A DNA stretch of 64,000 nt from Xiphophorus maculatus (Eukaryota; Chordata; Actinopteri; Cyprinodontiformes; Poeciliidae): positions 10,531,698 through 10,595,697 of the forward strand of contig NC_036443.1 in assembly GCF_002775205.1 (NCBI RefSeq), given 5' to 3'. This document shows, piece by piece, positions 26,111-38,435 of this stretch (position 1 is the stretch's first letter; each line of letters starts with the position of its first letter). The notes beneath the pieces are model-generated. The model was not told where the DNA came from. It saw only the letters and a program-made list of their open reading frames with translations, and ran no database searches. The position numbers were made by a program, and so were the translations under genes.

Positions 26111-26146
26111 CTCCACCTCCTCTTACAAATGATCCCTGCATAATTT
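26111..26146 (-). promoter_or_regulatory. OlfC distal upstream element, gene A copy (weak)
   Basis: CCTCTTACAAATGA followed by CCCTGCAT, about 0.97 kb upstream of gene A. It resembles the better-matched pair at 36340-36445 and 51486-51600. This copy is shorter and less certain. Confidence 0.3.
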
Positions 26147-27029
26147 AAAACTAAACCACTGAGCTCATTTGTTCGAGGAAAATTTGCAATCAGACCACAG
26201 ACTAAAGTGATTGATAGACAGTAATGTTGCCTGAATTTGAATTCAGGTTGGCAGCTCGTGGAAAGGCGGAACAGCTTGTCCCCTGTGGGCGGAAGGGATG
26301 GGCACTTACTGAGCAAGACGGAACAGACATGTAAAGGAAAAGATAAAATATTTCTCCACAAACAGAAATCTGAATGGAGTTTCTAAGGGCAGGTATAAGC
26401 AAAGAATAAAGCCTCAAAAAGGTGAAAAGTGGTAATTTTATTCATTCATTTATGAGTTTTTTTGTGCAGCCTTTGTATTCAGCTGCTATGATAACATGAT
26501 CAGACTTGAGGGAATCTATGATAATTTTATTCTTACTTTTCTACAGGAGCTGAAAGGTCAGACTCAGGCTTGTCATCAGTCTGGAAACAATCACCAGTTG
26601 TCCAAACAAGGTTCTGAATATTTACTTTGGATCCAAGGCTTCTTCAAAGATGCAGTCCAATACTCCCCATCTCACCACACTGTTTCCCTGCTGCAAAGCC
26701 CCTTCCTCTGGGAGCTCTGTAGAAACAATGTTGATGCAATGCATTCTGGGATTTGGAGTTTTTTGCCAGTCCCTGTATGAAGATCAGTGCTTGTCTTCCA
26801 GTCATGGCAGGCCCAACAGAAAAGAACACACACATGCACAAAAACAGTGGAGCGGTCAAAATTGTTGGTAAAATGTCTCCGTTTATTGTGTATTGGTGGG
26901 TGAGTACAGTTGATACTGAGGAGAATCATCAAGTTCTATCACAGATTTGTTTTATTCTTTTCATAAAATTCAGATCACACACATTTAATTACCATTCAGT
27001 GATGTTTGCATTTAAACATTACAACTTGG

Positions 27030-27165
27030 GTCAAACATTTTGGCTTCTCCAAACAGGTTGCTTGAAGTTTGTCCCATTCTTCCTGACAGAGGTGTTTTAT
27101 TTGCCCTAATACAGGTTATCTTCTTCGCATACACCTTTATAGGACTGAGATCAGGATTTTGTTAT
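27030..27165 (-). mobile_element. decayed Tc1-like transposase fragment
   Basis: On the minus strand, frames read NPDLSPIK and then, after a frame change, CQEEWDKLQATCLEKP. This is like the SPDLNPIE...EEW region near the end of Tc1/mariner transposases. It is short and frameshifted, so it is a dead plain DNA transposon. The sequence from 26490 to 27030 beside it holds nothing I can name. Confidence 0.4.
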
Positions 27166-27484
27166 GTTTACACTGAAGTGAAAAGTATTCCTATTTACAT
27201 AAAGCAATGTCACCTTTCATTGTCTAAGTTAGACAAAACACTGACATAAAAACTAAGAGAGTCACTCACACGCATTTACCTTGAATTGATGGACCAAAGA
27301 CGGAGTGAACACAACAGCCAAAGCCTGTCACTTGTCTCCTAATTTTATTATGCTTCTCATGCTTGTTTTCATATTTTCTATAGCTAAACTGAGATTCATG
27401 TTGTACAGCTCTTTGTGACTTGAACAGTGAAAAATGCTTTATAAATAAACTTTATTTACTTACTTAGACTTTCCTCTGAAGATG

Positions 27485-30400
27485 CTACTGGGAAATAGTT
27501 TTGGTATAATTTTGAATAAGACCTTGAAAGTATTTCTGTGTGTTTTTATGAGCCTGAAAAATCATGATGTGACATTTTGGGATGAAATACCACAAGAGAA
27601 AAGAGTAAAGACTTGACAGAACTGCCAAAGCATTGAGAGTGTGGATGTACTTTCCACGGTAAAGCAGGTATTCAGTAGCAAACACAATCCAGGTGAGGAT
27701 CAGCAGCAGCAGGCAGAAGGTTATGGCTTTGGCCTCGTTGTAATTCTTTGGCAGGTCTTTTCCCATGTAGGAGAAAATGAAGCAAAGGCAACAAAGCAAA
27801 GGGAGAATAATAAAAGAACAAGAAGCTACAGCGAGATTTAAGTCACAGCTCAGAACAATTTGGTCCTGGTACCATGATGTCTCGTTGTATGGTCTGGGAG
27901 GGTGAGAAGAAAAGCTAATGAGAATCAACATGGCCTGAGTTGAGAATGTCCCTGTGATGAGCAGCCATTGGCCGTGATATTTTATCCACCAGCTTTGGAG
28001 TTTGGGGAACTTGGCAGCTATTTTAAAAATGCAAACAATCTGAAAGGAGCGCACAACAAAACATGCCAGACAAACGGAGTAGCACAGAAGAAACGGGGCA
28101 TACCTCAAGACACAAGAAGCATTTGTGGGCTTACCAAAGTAAAAGAACACACTGATACTGCACAGAGTGAGGCAGCCTAAGATCAGGAAGCACATCGGTC
28201 CTCCAGCAGATCTGACGACAGGAGTGTGGTAGTTGACGGCGAAGAGGAGAGCTACAGCCACAATGAGACCCAGCAAGATGAAGGTCCCGGCCATTACCAG
28301 TATAGCTCTGCTGTCTGTAAAGGGAACGTACTCCACCAGCCGCAGGTTGCATGATGTACTTCCTTCTTCAGACCACTCTGTCTCCTTACAGCTGATGCAG
28401 TTGTAGGGATCCTCTGTTTTACAGTAGAGATAAACAGTCAAAAATAGCTAGAAGATTCTAGACAGGTTCAATTCTCTTCTGTTTTTAACAAATTCACTAA
28501 CAGATTCAAAGGCAACTTTGGTCTTATAATTGACTGAGTGAATACATTTACTCTGGTTGTATCATGTTCATTCAGCTTTGTATAATTTGACCCAAAGATC
28601 ACTATGTGAAGTACATTTTTTTGCTATTGTATAATTGCTATCACCATGAGACCTCAGAAAGAATCCTGGCTTATATCATTTGCTGGTGAGGCAACTGGAC
28701 AAATTAACTATTAATTTTGTAAGTAAATTAAGTTTTACTTGTACAAGTTGCACAAAAAGCAAAACAAATGCATATAGTTTAATAAAAATCTACAGTTTAA
28801 ATGTTTTAGAAGACTACCAATATGTAAACTTTGGCAAATTGTAGAAGAGCTTTTAATGAGTTGGTTCTGTTCGCAGTTAAGCCCAAATGTATTTATACCT
28901 CATTCAGACTGAGTTTTAAAACTAAACTCATTCAACTGAGAAGTTTGGAATAGTGGATTAGACATCTAACAAACTCTGTTAATGTAAAATACGTTTATCA
29001 ACATTGTAAAAAAAAACGATCAGATTAATCAGATATTATTTAAATTTTAGTTTAAAAATTGCAAGAGTCAAAATACTTTATACCATTTTTAATAATCAAT
29101 GTAAAATCTTTATTGGCATTAAAACTATAAACCCTTCTTATTATTGCTGAGCAGGTTTTTGCGTGTTTCCATGTTGGCGTTGTGGTGATTTGCTGTATCT
29201 TTGGTGAATTTTGGGTTTGATTGTAGACAGAAACAATTCTTACATTTCAAGTCATTTACCTGTGATGTTGACATATGTTTGAGGTGGACATATTTCACAC
29301 CTGAAGCAACATTTATGGATTCCAATTGTTTTTCTTGCATATCCTGTTGGACATTCGGGGGAACAAATTGCGATCGGAACCTGTGCAAGACAGCTCATTA
29401 GTGCAGCACAGGGGAGCTTTATCATCACATATGTAGAGCAGTCATCATCCACATATGAATCCCAGTCATATGAGTGTATTACTAATAAAATAAACTCACC
29501 TCTTCGTCTGTGTGCCACTGAATTTGGGTATTGTTGATGTAGAAGTCAGGAGATTGGTTAAAATGGTAGAAGCCAACCTCCTGAGCATTGCCACTGTGGT
29601 TCCAGAAAACTATTGAAAAGTGCCCAAAATTTGGGTCTCCATTCTCATCAAATAGGACACTCTGGTTCAGCAATGTGAAGTTGGACTTCCTGAGTTCTTC
29701 TACCACCTAACATAAATTGTGCAACATACCAAGAACTGTCATCAACGTACAATCGTGATGAACTTTGAAAGTGGTTAGTGAATCACATTTTGAATCACAA
29801 AGCAATGAAATTAAATGCTACATCAACTCATTTCAAAGTACTTTAGGGTTTAGACCATCACAAAACAGCACATGATCTTGAAGTAGATGATACATGACTT
29901 TCAATATTTTTTGCAAATAAGAATCTGAGAAGACATTTGTGCAGGCCAACTCACTCTGACTCTCGGACTGGAAAAGAGAAACGTTTGAGAAGAGAAAGAC
30001 CGGCACTAAAAAAGGCTGTTCTTCTTCAAAGTGTTGAATCAGGGACCTTAGTACAAATGCATTGTGCACATTTCAGATTTTTACTTGTAAAATTACTTTA
30101 AGAACACGTTTATTCCATTTCATTTTTATGTATTTGTTTTGTGTTGGGGAAAAGGTGCGAATAAAAAAAGTGTAAATTTAATTTTGTGGTTTTAATGAGA
30201 CAAAAACGTCAACATTTTCAGAGATGTAAATCCTTTCGGACAACACTGTGAGTGCAAGTAAAAATTATGCAAAACATCTAAGAAGTCTAACCCGCGACAT
30301 TTGCAATTAGTTTTGCGTCAACCAGCGAAATTATGTAACTTTAGGAAATGGGGATTGTAAACAGGGGATTCTTCAACAAATTTCTGTAAACTACAAAAGA

Positions 30401-31856
30401 TTAATGTATACTTACCATAGATGGCTGCACTGGTATAGCGTCATCACATCTGTCAGTTTCACATTGTAGGATGTTATGTAAGGCCCGGGCAACAGCATGC
30501 ACAGCGGAATACATCGGGAAAGAGAACGACGGATCTGCTGCAATAATTTGTCCAGCAGTCAGATTTCTGCAGATGCAAACCTGATTGCACGTCTGCTGCT
30601 CGGCATCTGCTTTGATTGCCTGCCCTACCGTAGAGTAGATAAAATCATCGAAACCAGGAATTGTTAGCACTGGCTGAGCAACCCCGAGTACAGTTCCAAT
30701 ATTTCTGATTCCCTTCATGTTGGGGAGCTTTTTGTTTAAAGACCATCCGTCATCCGCTATCCACACTTTGTTGGTGACATTCTGCTCAATTGCAGTTTTA
30801 ATGACGGCTTCGGCGTAAATCTTTGGCGCGAACACAATAATCACATTTAGGTTTTGTTTCTCCATCTGTTTGAAGACTAGTGAGTAATCAGTGTCTTCAG
30901 CAAGGGCCTTGGAATAAGCCAGGCAGATGTCGGTGTTTTTAATCTTTTTAATGAACATCTCCAAGCCGTCGACGCCAAAGTCATTGTTGCTGTGGAGGAA
31001 AGCAACCCAACGCCAGCTGAAGTGTTGAAGAATCATGGCAATCACTCCCACAGTGTCCTGATTGGGGTGGACTGTTCGTAGAAAAGACGGGTATTTGCGT
31101 TTTTCGGAAAAAACTGAAGCAGAGCTGCCATAACTGACCTATTGAGAAATCATACAGAATAATGTTTAGTGTAGAATTGGTATATAAAAAAAGTAACTAA
31201 TAACTAAGTGAAAGGCATGCAAGGATATTTACCACAGGAATGTGATCCACCATGAAAAACGGTGCTATGGTCAGGGTATGTGTGCTGGTGAAAGGACCAA
31301 TCAGTGCTATCACTTTGGACCGATTCTTTGATGGCTCCCGCCAAGGTTGGATGGAGCCATCGACGGAGATGAGCTTGAGGATATCTGTGAAGCTGCGTGT
31401 GTCCGAGCAGTGGTCAAATAGCTCGTAGCCAAGGGTGACATTTGGCAGCAGGGTGGTGGAGTTATTTATTTCCTCAACCGTGAATCTCATCAACTGAAAC
31501 CTTCGGTAATTTGGAAGAAGGAAAATCTCCCTGTGGGAAAGGAAGCCATGAACTGACGGAGGTGCAACAGATGTGCATTTCTTTATCAATGATATTGTTT
31601 TTAAAAGAACAAATGTGCTATCTTCTCAAAAGAGTCAGACTTACAGACTTTATTAATGAATTGATGCTACTCACCTAGAACAGTTGATGGCTTCAGGTCT
31701 TTTCTGTGAAGGAGGTGAGCTGATAAAATGGATGTCAAAAAGTCCACCAAGTAAATAATCTCCCTCCAGTTGAAACTCTGAGTGTCTCATTGTGGATTTT
31801 GTGATGCCTTGGAGAAAAAGTCCCATCATACACACGGCGGCAATAAAATGTTTCAT
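27485..31856 (-). CDS. OlfC (V2R-like) class C olfactory receptor, gene B, intact
   Basis: Exons 31856-31675, 31530-31233, 31138-30416, 29706-29500, 29380-29260 and 28413-27485. All splice borders and phases match gene A, and the model gives 819 aa. The start codon at 31856 begins MKHFIAAVCMMGLFLQG, a signal peptide; the codon two places upstream is GTG and was not used. Exon 1 continues with [19 protein letters not shown]. The ligand domain has [20 protein letters not shown] and VWIADDGWSLNKKLP. The linker has KCCFRCEICPPQTY and [15 protein letters not shown]. Seven membrane segments end with FIPKCHIMIFQ. It is closest to gene A throughout: both have LNK(Q/K)LP, where D and F have LHKELP. 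No damage seen. Minus-strand AATAAA signals lie at 27456-27451 and 27349-27344. The first is only about 30 nt past the stop. Confidence 0.93.
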
Positions 31857-31969
31857 GCTCACGATTTATGTTTGCCGGTCTGACATGAACTGTCAGTGGG
31901 TTTGTTAGACGCTAGTGATGCTGAACCCTATTCATTTCCATGCTTGTGGTAATAGAATTTATTCTGAGA

Positions 31970-32007
31970 AATGGTTGAAGGAGAATTCACAAATTAGCAT
32001 GCAAAAG
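31970..32007 (-). promoter_or_regulatory. OlfC proximal upstream block, gene B
   Basis: ATGGTTGAAGGAG, then CAAATTAGCATGCAAAAG on the plus strand, about 115-150 bp upstream of the gene B start. It is the best full-length match to the gene A block. Confidence 0.6.
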
Positions 32008-32009
32008 CA

Positions 32010-34380
32010 TTGAAATTTACTCCTGAGTTTTCACAGTAAACCAGGGTTTGAAGTTTAATTCCTGTACCAAAAAAAAACAGATGTCACTTGTTTACATGTT
32101 TCCTCTTTTAGCTTATATAGGAAAATTTCAATTTAATTCATAGTTAAGAACATTTTCAAACAGAAAATCTCAGTCAGTACAGTAACATGACAGCACAGCA
32201 CACAGATGGCAGAGATGAAAAATAACATAATATCCCCTTGTGTCTTGTGTTCAGGGTAATAAGCATTGTCTTAGTTTCACCTCCTTCAAAAAAAGAAACA
32301 TTTTATACACACTTCATTCTGCTCCTTTTACAACCATGAAGTTACACATGCTAGAATGACTTACTTTGCTGTACAAAAGGACTCATGGTCCTTCCACTTA
32401 TTTCATTTAAGATTTTGCCTGACTGGCTTTTTAACATGTTCTTTGAGGTTGCAACCTGGTAAAATAAGCTGAAGTTCAGGAAGCAATAAGACTTTTGCAA
32501 GACGTTGTCCATATCTAAAATCTAACTTTTGCAAATAAGTCCTCATGTTTCAAAGGACAGGAGTTTATGCAAACATGTTGCATATAATAAACTCTTATCT
32601 TTATATCTAGATGCACGTTTAAATTTGCCCTCTAGCCCCCCACTACCTCCCACACTTTATCAAAGAAAAGAATTAACTATTTCAAATGTGAGTTTATGTG
32701 ATGTATTTTCTTTTGTCCTCATTAACAAACTAAAAAACTGACTTCCCTGCTCTTCCCTTCGTGTCTTATTTCTGTCTTTTCTTCTCTGTTGGCCAGTTGC
32801 CCCTTTCAAAATGTAAATGCAATTAAATGAAATTGTAATCAAGCTCTGATATGCATAAACCTTACATTTGACCTTTTTAATGTAAATTAGTAGCCGAATC
32901 AAAAATGTTATTTCAATGTTACCACCCAGGCTAGAACAGAATATTATATGATCTGCTGTTTACCACTTTTTAATCTTTGATCTTGATTTTGTTTGTGAAT
33001 AAATGATGTATTTAATGCCACAGATTGTGTTTTATTTCAGTTTGAGTTTGTTCTTTACTTCTGCCAGAGCCGAGTGGAGAAAACCCACACATACTGAAAT
33101 ATAACAAGACTGTGAAATCTGAAAAAAGTTGCCTTTGCGATTCTTAACCACAGTATCATTAGTACCATAAGAAATCCTTGTAGTTAAAAAATTGCAGACA
33201 GACAACTTTAACATAGAGGGAAATTCTGTATTCTTGTAGATTGAAATGAAAGCAAAAAATACAAGAAAATCAAGAATTTGCAAAATCTGGACCTTTACTT
33301 CTTTATTACTTGGATCAAACATTTCTAAACAACAAGATGTTTAGCTTACATAAAAAAAAATCTCTTTAAAGAGAACAAAGTTTAACCATGAGAGGATGAC
33401 ATGATTTTACATCAGGATGATAAAATCTGACTAAATCGCTTGAGCTTTTGTTTGACAAAGACATGAAGAAGAAAATAAAGCAAACAGTTATTGCTAATAA
33501 CACCTATACAGTGCAGCATGTAAAGTGCAACATAGTTGTCTAATTAGATGTCAGAGTTGGTTATTTAAAAAAAGTTTATTTTAACTTTTATTTACATATA
33601 TTACAATTACATTCCTTTTCTGTCCATTTAAAAAATATTGAAGTAAGCTTGATTCAATATTAGCAATTTCTAACAGAAAAATCACACTGAACTTCTGGCT
33701 TTTACAACAATATCTCAATGCCAAATGCAGGTTTAACTCAATATGGAGTAAACATGTTGTGCCATACAATAGAGAATATCTGAAATGTCTCAAAAAAAGG
33801 TTTCAGACTTGCTAAAGTCGTTGTAACTACATACTATAAACTACGATAACTATAAACATTCAGTTTACCTTTTTTTTTTCGTTTCTATACAAAATTTTCT
33901 TGAATATTTGAAACTGTAAAACAGGTTCTTTAAATGTTATTTTAAATGATGTCATTTTCTTTTGGTCAATTGGTTTCTATCCATCTATCACAGACACTCA
34001 AAATTGGATGTTCAAACTCAAAGTTGACTTTGAAAGTTGTTGTTTTGTGCCATCTGCTGGAGGTTTAGTGTAAACACAGGTGAAAGCCGATATCAGCAGT
34101 CAAAATAACAGCATAATAGTAAAACAATGTCAATATTCTAACAGAAACACAAACATTTTAATTATTCATTGGCAAATCTTTACAAAATGTACTTGGGAGC
34201 TACTGTTTTAGTTCTGAAAGGAGCACAGTTTGCTTCAAAACTATACATTCTCCTCAGTCTATTCCCTTTTTTTATATTACAAACAAAATTAGTGTGATCT
34301 ATTGTGATTTTTTTGTGATTGTTAGCCATGAACGTGGCAGCAGGAGAATAAATTCTGCATCTGTGCGACTCATTACAAGG
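32010..34380. other. intergenic region between gene B and pseudogene C
   Basis: AT-rich and without supportable genes. Short open frames (for example 32660-32902 and 33032-33322) have no recognisable domain. Confidence 0.6.
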
Positions 34381-35695
34381 CCTCTGCAGACCTTGATAAC
34401 AAAACAAGCCAGACAAAGTGTGTAAAACAAGAGAAAGGGGAAGTAGTCGTAGTACTTTATTATTCACTTATTTCCTTGCCATATCCGGCTGGACTTCAAT
34501 GTCACGATTGCATTTATTAGCTCCACACTGTAGAACATTGTGTAAGGCATGAGCAATGGCAAACACAGCAGAATTACAGGAAATGAAAAGGATGGGTCCA
34601 TTGAAATGATGTCCTCTGGAACTAAGATTGTTGCAGTTGCAGTACTGATTACAAAACCTCTGTTCTTTGGCCACCTGGCATTTGGTAGAGTAAATGAAAT
34701 CATGAAAACCAGGAATTGGCGACACTGACTGAGCCAGCCCAAGTACAGTTCCAATGTTTTTGATCCCTTCCAACCTGAGGAGCCTTTTGTTTAAAGACCA
34801 GGCGTCCCCTGCTATCCACACCTTGTTACTGACATTCAGTTGTATTGCTGACTCAACAAGAGCTTCGGCTTCCAAATTGGTGGAGAAAACAATGATGGTG
34901 TTTAAATTCTGCTTGTCCAATCGTTTGAATATTTGAGCATACTCCGTATTTTCATCGAGGAACCTTGGCGTAGGCCAGGCAGGTGTTGGTCTCCTTAATC
35001 GCTTTTCTGAAAAGCTCCAGTCCATCTGTGCCAAAATTGTTGTCACTGTAGAGGAAAGCAACCCGGCGCCAGTTGAAGTGAGCTAAGATGTTAACCATGA
35101 TATCTATGATTTCTTTGTTGGAAGGCACTGTTCGGAGAAAAGATGGAAATCTGATTTTTTGAGAGAAGGCAGAGCTGGCAGCGCCGTAGCTAACCTGTAG
35201 AAAGAATAATAATTCACACAGTTTTGTGACAATAACTTTACAAACTATACATTTAAACTGTTGGTTTGCACTGTTTATTTTATACAGCAATAATAAAGTA
35301 AAGCCTACCACTGGGATTAGGTACGACATAAACAGTGGGGCTACAGGCAAGGTGTTGGTGCTGGTGAACGGGCCGATCAGAACAATCACGTTGGGATTTT
35401 TGGAGAGATTCTCAGGTGATTTTCTCCACGGCTGGATCATGCCATTTTCTGATACGAGACTGAAAATTACTAGGAAATTCATTGTGTCTGTGTTTTTGTT
35501 TTAGTTTTCTGAACGGCTGGAAATATTCCATGAAAAGTTAACTATTCTCTGCGCAGTTAGTGTGGAACAAAGTTACAGTGAGATGACTGACATGATATCA
35601 GGTTAACCTCTGTAAAAAAATAAAAAAGTTAATTTTTTGTGAAATTTTCCTGGACCAGTCGATGGCTTCTGGTCTTCTGAATCTCTTGAAAGGGA
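34381..35695 (-). pseudogene. OlfC pseudogene C
   Basis: Broken receptor copy. Exon 1 survives only as a scrap near 35655-35690 (RRPEAID). Exon 2 lacks its first ~45 codons (remnant 35486-35309, with ENGMIQPW and VLIGPFTSTNTLPVAPLF). Exon 3 (35194-34490) starts VSYGAASSAFSQK and contains VWIAGDAWSLNKRL. It changes frame near 34955-34975 and again, in compensating fashion, near 34570-34625. Its donor is GC instead of GT. Exons 4, 5 and the start of exon 6 are gone. Directly past exon 3, at 34460-34381, is a remnant of the third membrane segment (VLRLLPLSLVLHTLSGLFCY; compare [20 protein letters not shown] in gene D). An internal deletion of several exons explains this. It still has the proximal upstream block at 35768-35801. 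Confidence 0.88.
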
Positions 35696-35767
35696 AATCC
35701 TCTAATGTCGCATTTCCATGGGCTTTTTAGGCATGGCTTCACACATCAGATATAGATATCTTGAAAT

Positions 35768-35801
35768 GATTGGTGGACAGTTAACAAATGAGCATGCAAA
35801 G
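35768..35801 (-). promoter_or_regulatory. OlfC proximal upstream block, pseudogene C
   Basis: Plus strand TTGGTGGACAG, then CAAATGAGCATGCAAAG. It lies about 80-110 bp beyond the exon 1 scrap. The element survives although the gene is dead. Confidence 0.5.
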
Positions 35802-36339
35802 AAAATCCCAGTAGTTCAGGAGTCTCTCTTATTTCTTCACAAGCAAGTTGGAAGTCACTGTCAAAAAGGTCATCCTGTTTTAAAATCTTTTAATCAGATC
35901 TCTGGTCTTGTTTATTAATTTGTATAATTTAGATAACTTTAATACCTCAACTGGAACATCCAAGATTTGCCAATTAAAATATTGGCCATGTGTGCTGTGG
36001 AACAAAAAACACTTTATTACAACTTGCTTCAATACAAAAGCAATTGAATATTGGATACATACTGTATGTTTAATGTGGTTAAACTGAGAAAGTCGGAAGT
36101 CATGCTTACAGATTTTGCTTTGTTCTTAAATAAACATTGAACATTTTTTTAGTCTCTAACAAACTTACAACATATTTGTGAAAATGCAAAAGTTTCAGCA
36201 GTATCACTAAGTGTTTGAATTCAGGATGAATTTCACATAAGGATCAGATATGAATGAGAACAATAAAGCTGCTGATCGAAGTCTGTAAGTGGTTAAAAGC
36301 AAATGAGCTCGAATTATTTGACTAGTTCGTCCAGGTGTC

Positions 36340-36445
36340 TTTAGCTTATGGTAAAATGCTACATCCTCTTACAAATGAGCTTTGCTTGACTTCATCTTTG
36401 GCCACACAGATCATTTGCAAGACCTCTGTGGGAGGCAGTGGTATT
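36340..36445. repeat. distal upstream element, copy upstream of pseudogene C
   Basis: Shares TAGCTTATGGT, GCTACATCCTCTT, CAAATGAGCTTTGC, TTTGGCCACA and GATCATTTG in order with 51486-51600. It lies about 0.55 kb beyond the proximal block of C. It is either a duplicated intergenic relic or a distal control element. Confidence 0.5.
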
Positions 36446-36794
36446 TTGCAAAAAACAAGAGCAGGAGTCTATTAAAGTTTGAATTTACGTCAACCTGTTT
36501 GTAAAAAAGTGCAAAGAGACAGGTGTAAGGGTGATTTGGGGGTTTTGACAAAAGTTGTACAAGGAGGACAATGCAGAATTAAATACTTTGATTTAATTCG
36601 AGTTCACATGTTTACACTAATAACTAGAATCGCCTTTTTTCTAATTATGATAAAGTCAGATGAGTTTAAGTATTTCTCTTTTAAATAAATGTTATAATGT
36701 TGCCATTAGAATGCATAAGCTCACAGCTATGTCAGCGTCTTATTAATAAAACAAATATGATCTTTAGTCTTTAATGTCGTTGTGTAGTTTCCAG

Positions 36795-36905
36795 CCACAT
36801 AGTGCCATCATATCGCACAGTCCAGTAACTATGTTACCTTCAGCTGTCATAAAAATGCTGTATATATTTCAGACATAGCTAAAAGAAACTTTAAACGTCT
36901 CTGTA
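36795..36905. repeat. duplicated 3' flank of an OlfC unit
   Basis: Resembles 20565-20665 (just past gene A): both carry GTAACTATGT(T/C)ACCTTCAG(C/T)TGT, then CTGTATATAT and TAAAAGAAA. This supports duplication of whole units including 3' flanks. The rest of 35805-38030 shows nothing I can support. Confidence 0.5.
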
Positions 36906-38435
36906 ATTTTGACACCTTGAAATTGGGCCTCTGTCTCTTTAACAAGCTCTTATTATTTTCAACATCCCACCTTTAGCATTTACAACCATTCTTGTGAGCT
37001 TTGATTGAAAAGTAGTGTGTATGGTAAGCTGAGCAAATACACATTTCCACCAAGTGTTCGGTAATTACTGCAGCCGCTAGTCTAGCTCAGTGGGGGAGTC
37101 AGGAGGGAGGGCTGCTCTGTGAGCCTGTGTAGAAATATTCCCCACATGGTGGGAGCAAGCTTTTAGGCATCCTGAATGAATGCCAGGGTAGATTCAAGGA
37201 TTCTTCTAACATGCATGAAATAATCAACGCAACACTCCAGGTGAGTTTTTGATGAGGGAATAACATTATAAAATGATACAAAGCTTTCAAAAATGTAAAT
37301 TTTAGATAATAACCCCCCTCAATGGGTAGTAAGTTGCTAACAGAGTTTAAAAAAACATGGCAAAGATGTGATTTGATACTTTCTTTTCAAGATGGAAGTG
37401 CCCACATATTGTTAGTGATGCTTAGCATTGATAATGATTGATGATTGTGACTGAGATAACAACATTTATATACATGTAAAACTACAACAACATACTTCTG
37501 ATTACCCCCTCCAGCTCATAAACATGGCAAATCCATCAGTCCGTTATCAAAACCTACTTAGCTGTTGTGGTTGTTTACCAATTCCTTTGCTTGTGCATAA
37601 ACTAAAAGAAGTGTGCCAAGATCTCAGCCATGCAGTTCGCCTGAATTCATTTTAAGAATGGATTGTTAATCGTTTGAAAAATATGATCTGCTTTTTCTTT
37701 GTGAAGTCATTTGACCTATTGAGTAAAAAAAAAAAAAAAGAGCAGCTTCTAGAGAATAATGAGGATGAGAATATAGCTGCTATTTTAATAGTTAGTACTT
37801 CTTACTCTGTGATTCATAACATTGTTCAAAACAGAGGTGACATTTTGCCTTCTGTTAGCGAAACATGAAAAATTACATAACAAACACAACAAACCTACTA
37901 TATATTTTATTAAGTCATGTTTACAGGGATTAAACATTGGAACAACACACAGAAATATTACATAGATTATTACAGTAGTATGTTCGGTTCACTACAGAGC
38001 GTTCTGAGGTTTTTACAATCTGACTCCATTTTATTTTGTGCTTAAATCATAGTGTAAAAATTTGTATCTGAATGCACATTTTAAGGATTTATATATAGAC
38101 ATTTTAAGAGTAGAGAGGTGAAAAAATACTAATGTAAGATCAAAAATCTAATGAACATTATAGTTATCCCATGTAGGTATCTATTGGTATATATTTAAAT
38201 ATGAGAAACAAAATAAAAGTCAGCCAACAAGATATTTATCAGCTGGAACAATTCCTCAAAATCATTTGAAGACCGGCTTTACTCTGCTGTGTTTGCCATT
38301 GCTTTACATTAATTGTCTCACCCACTTATCTAAAATGTTTGCAAAAGAAAGATTATAACAGTATCACATCACTGAAAGAAATTTCTGCAAAATAGTCATC
38401 AGCTACTGTCTAAAGCAGAACATAGTTGAAGGCAA

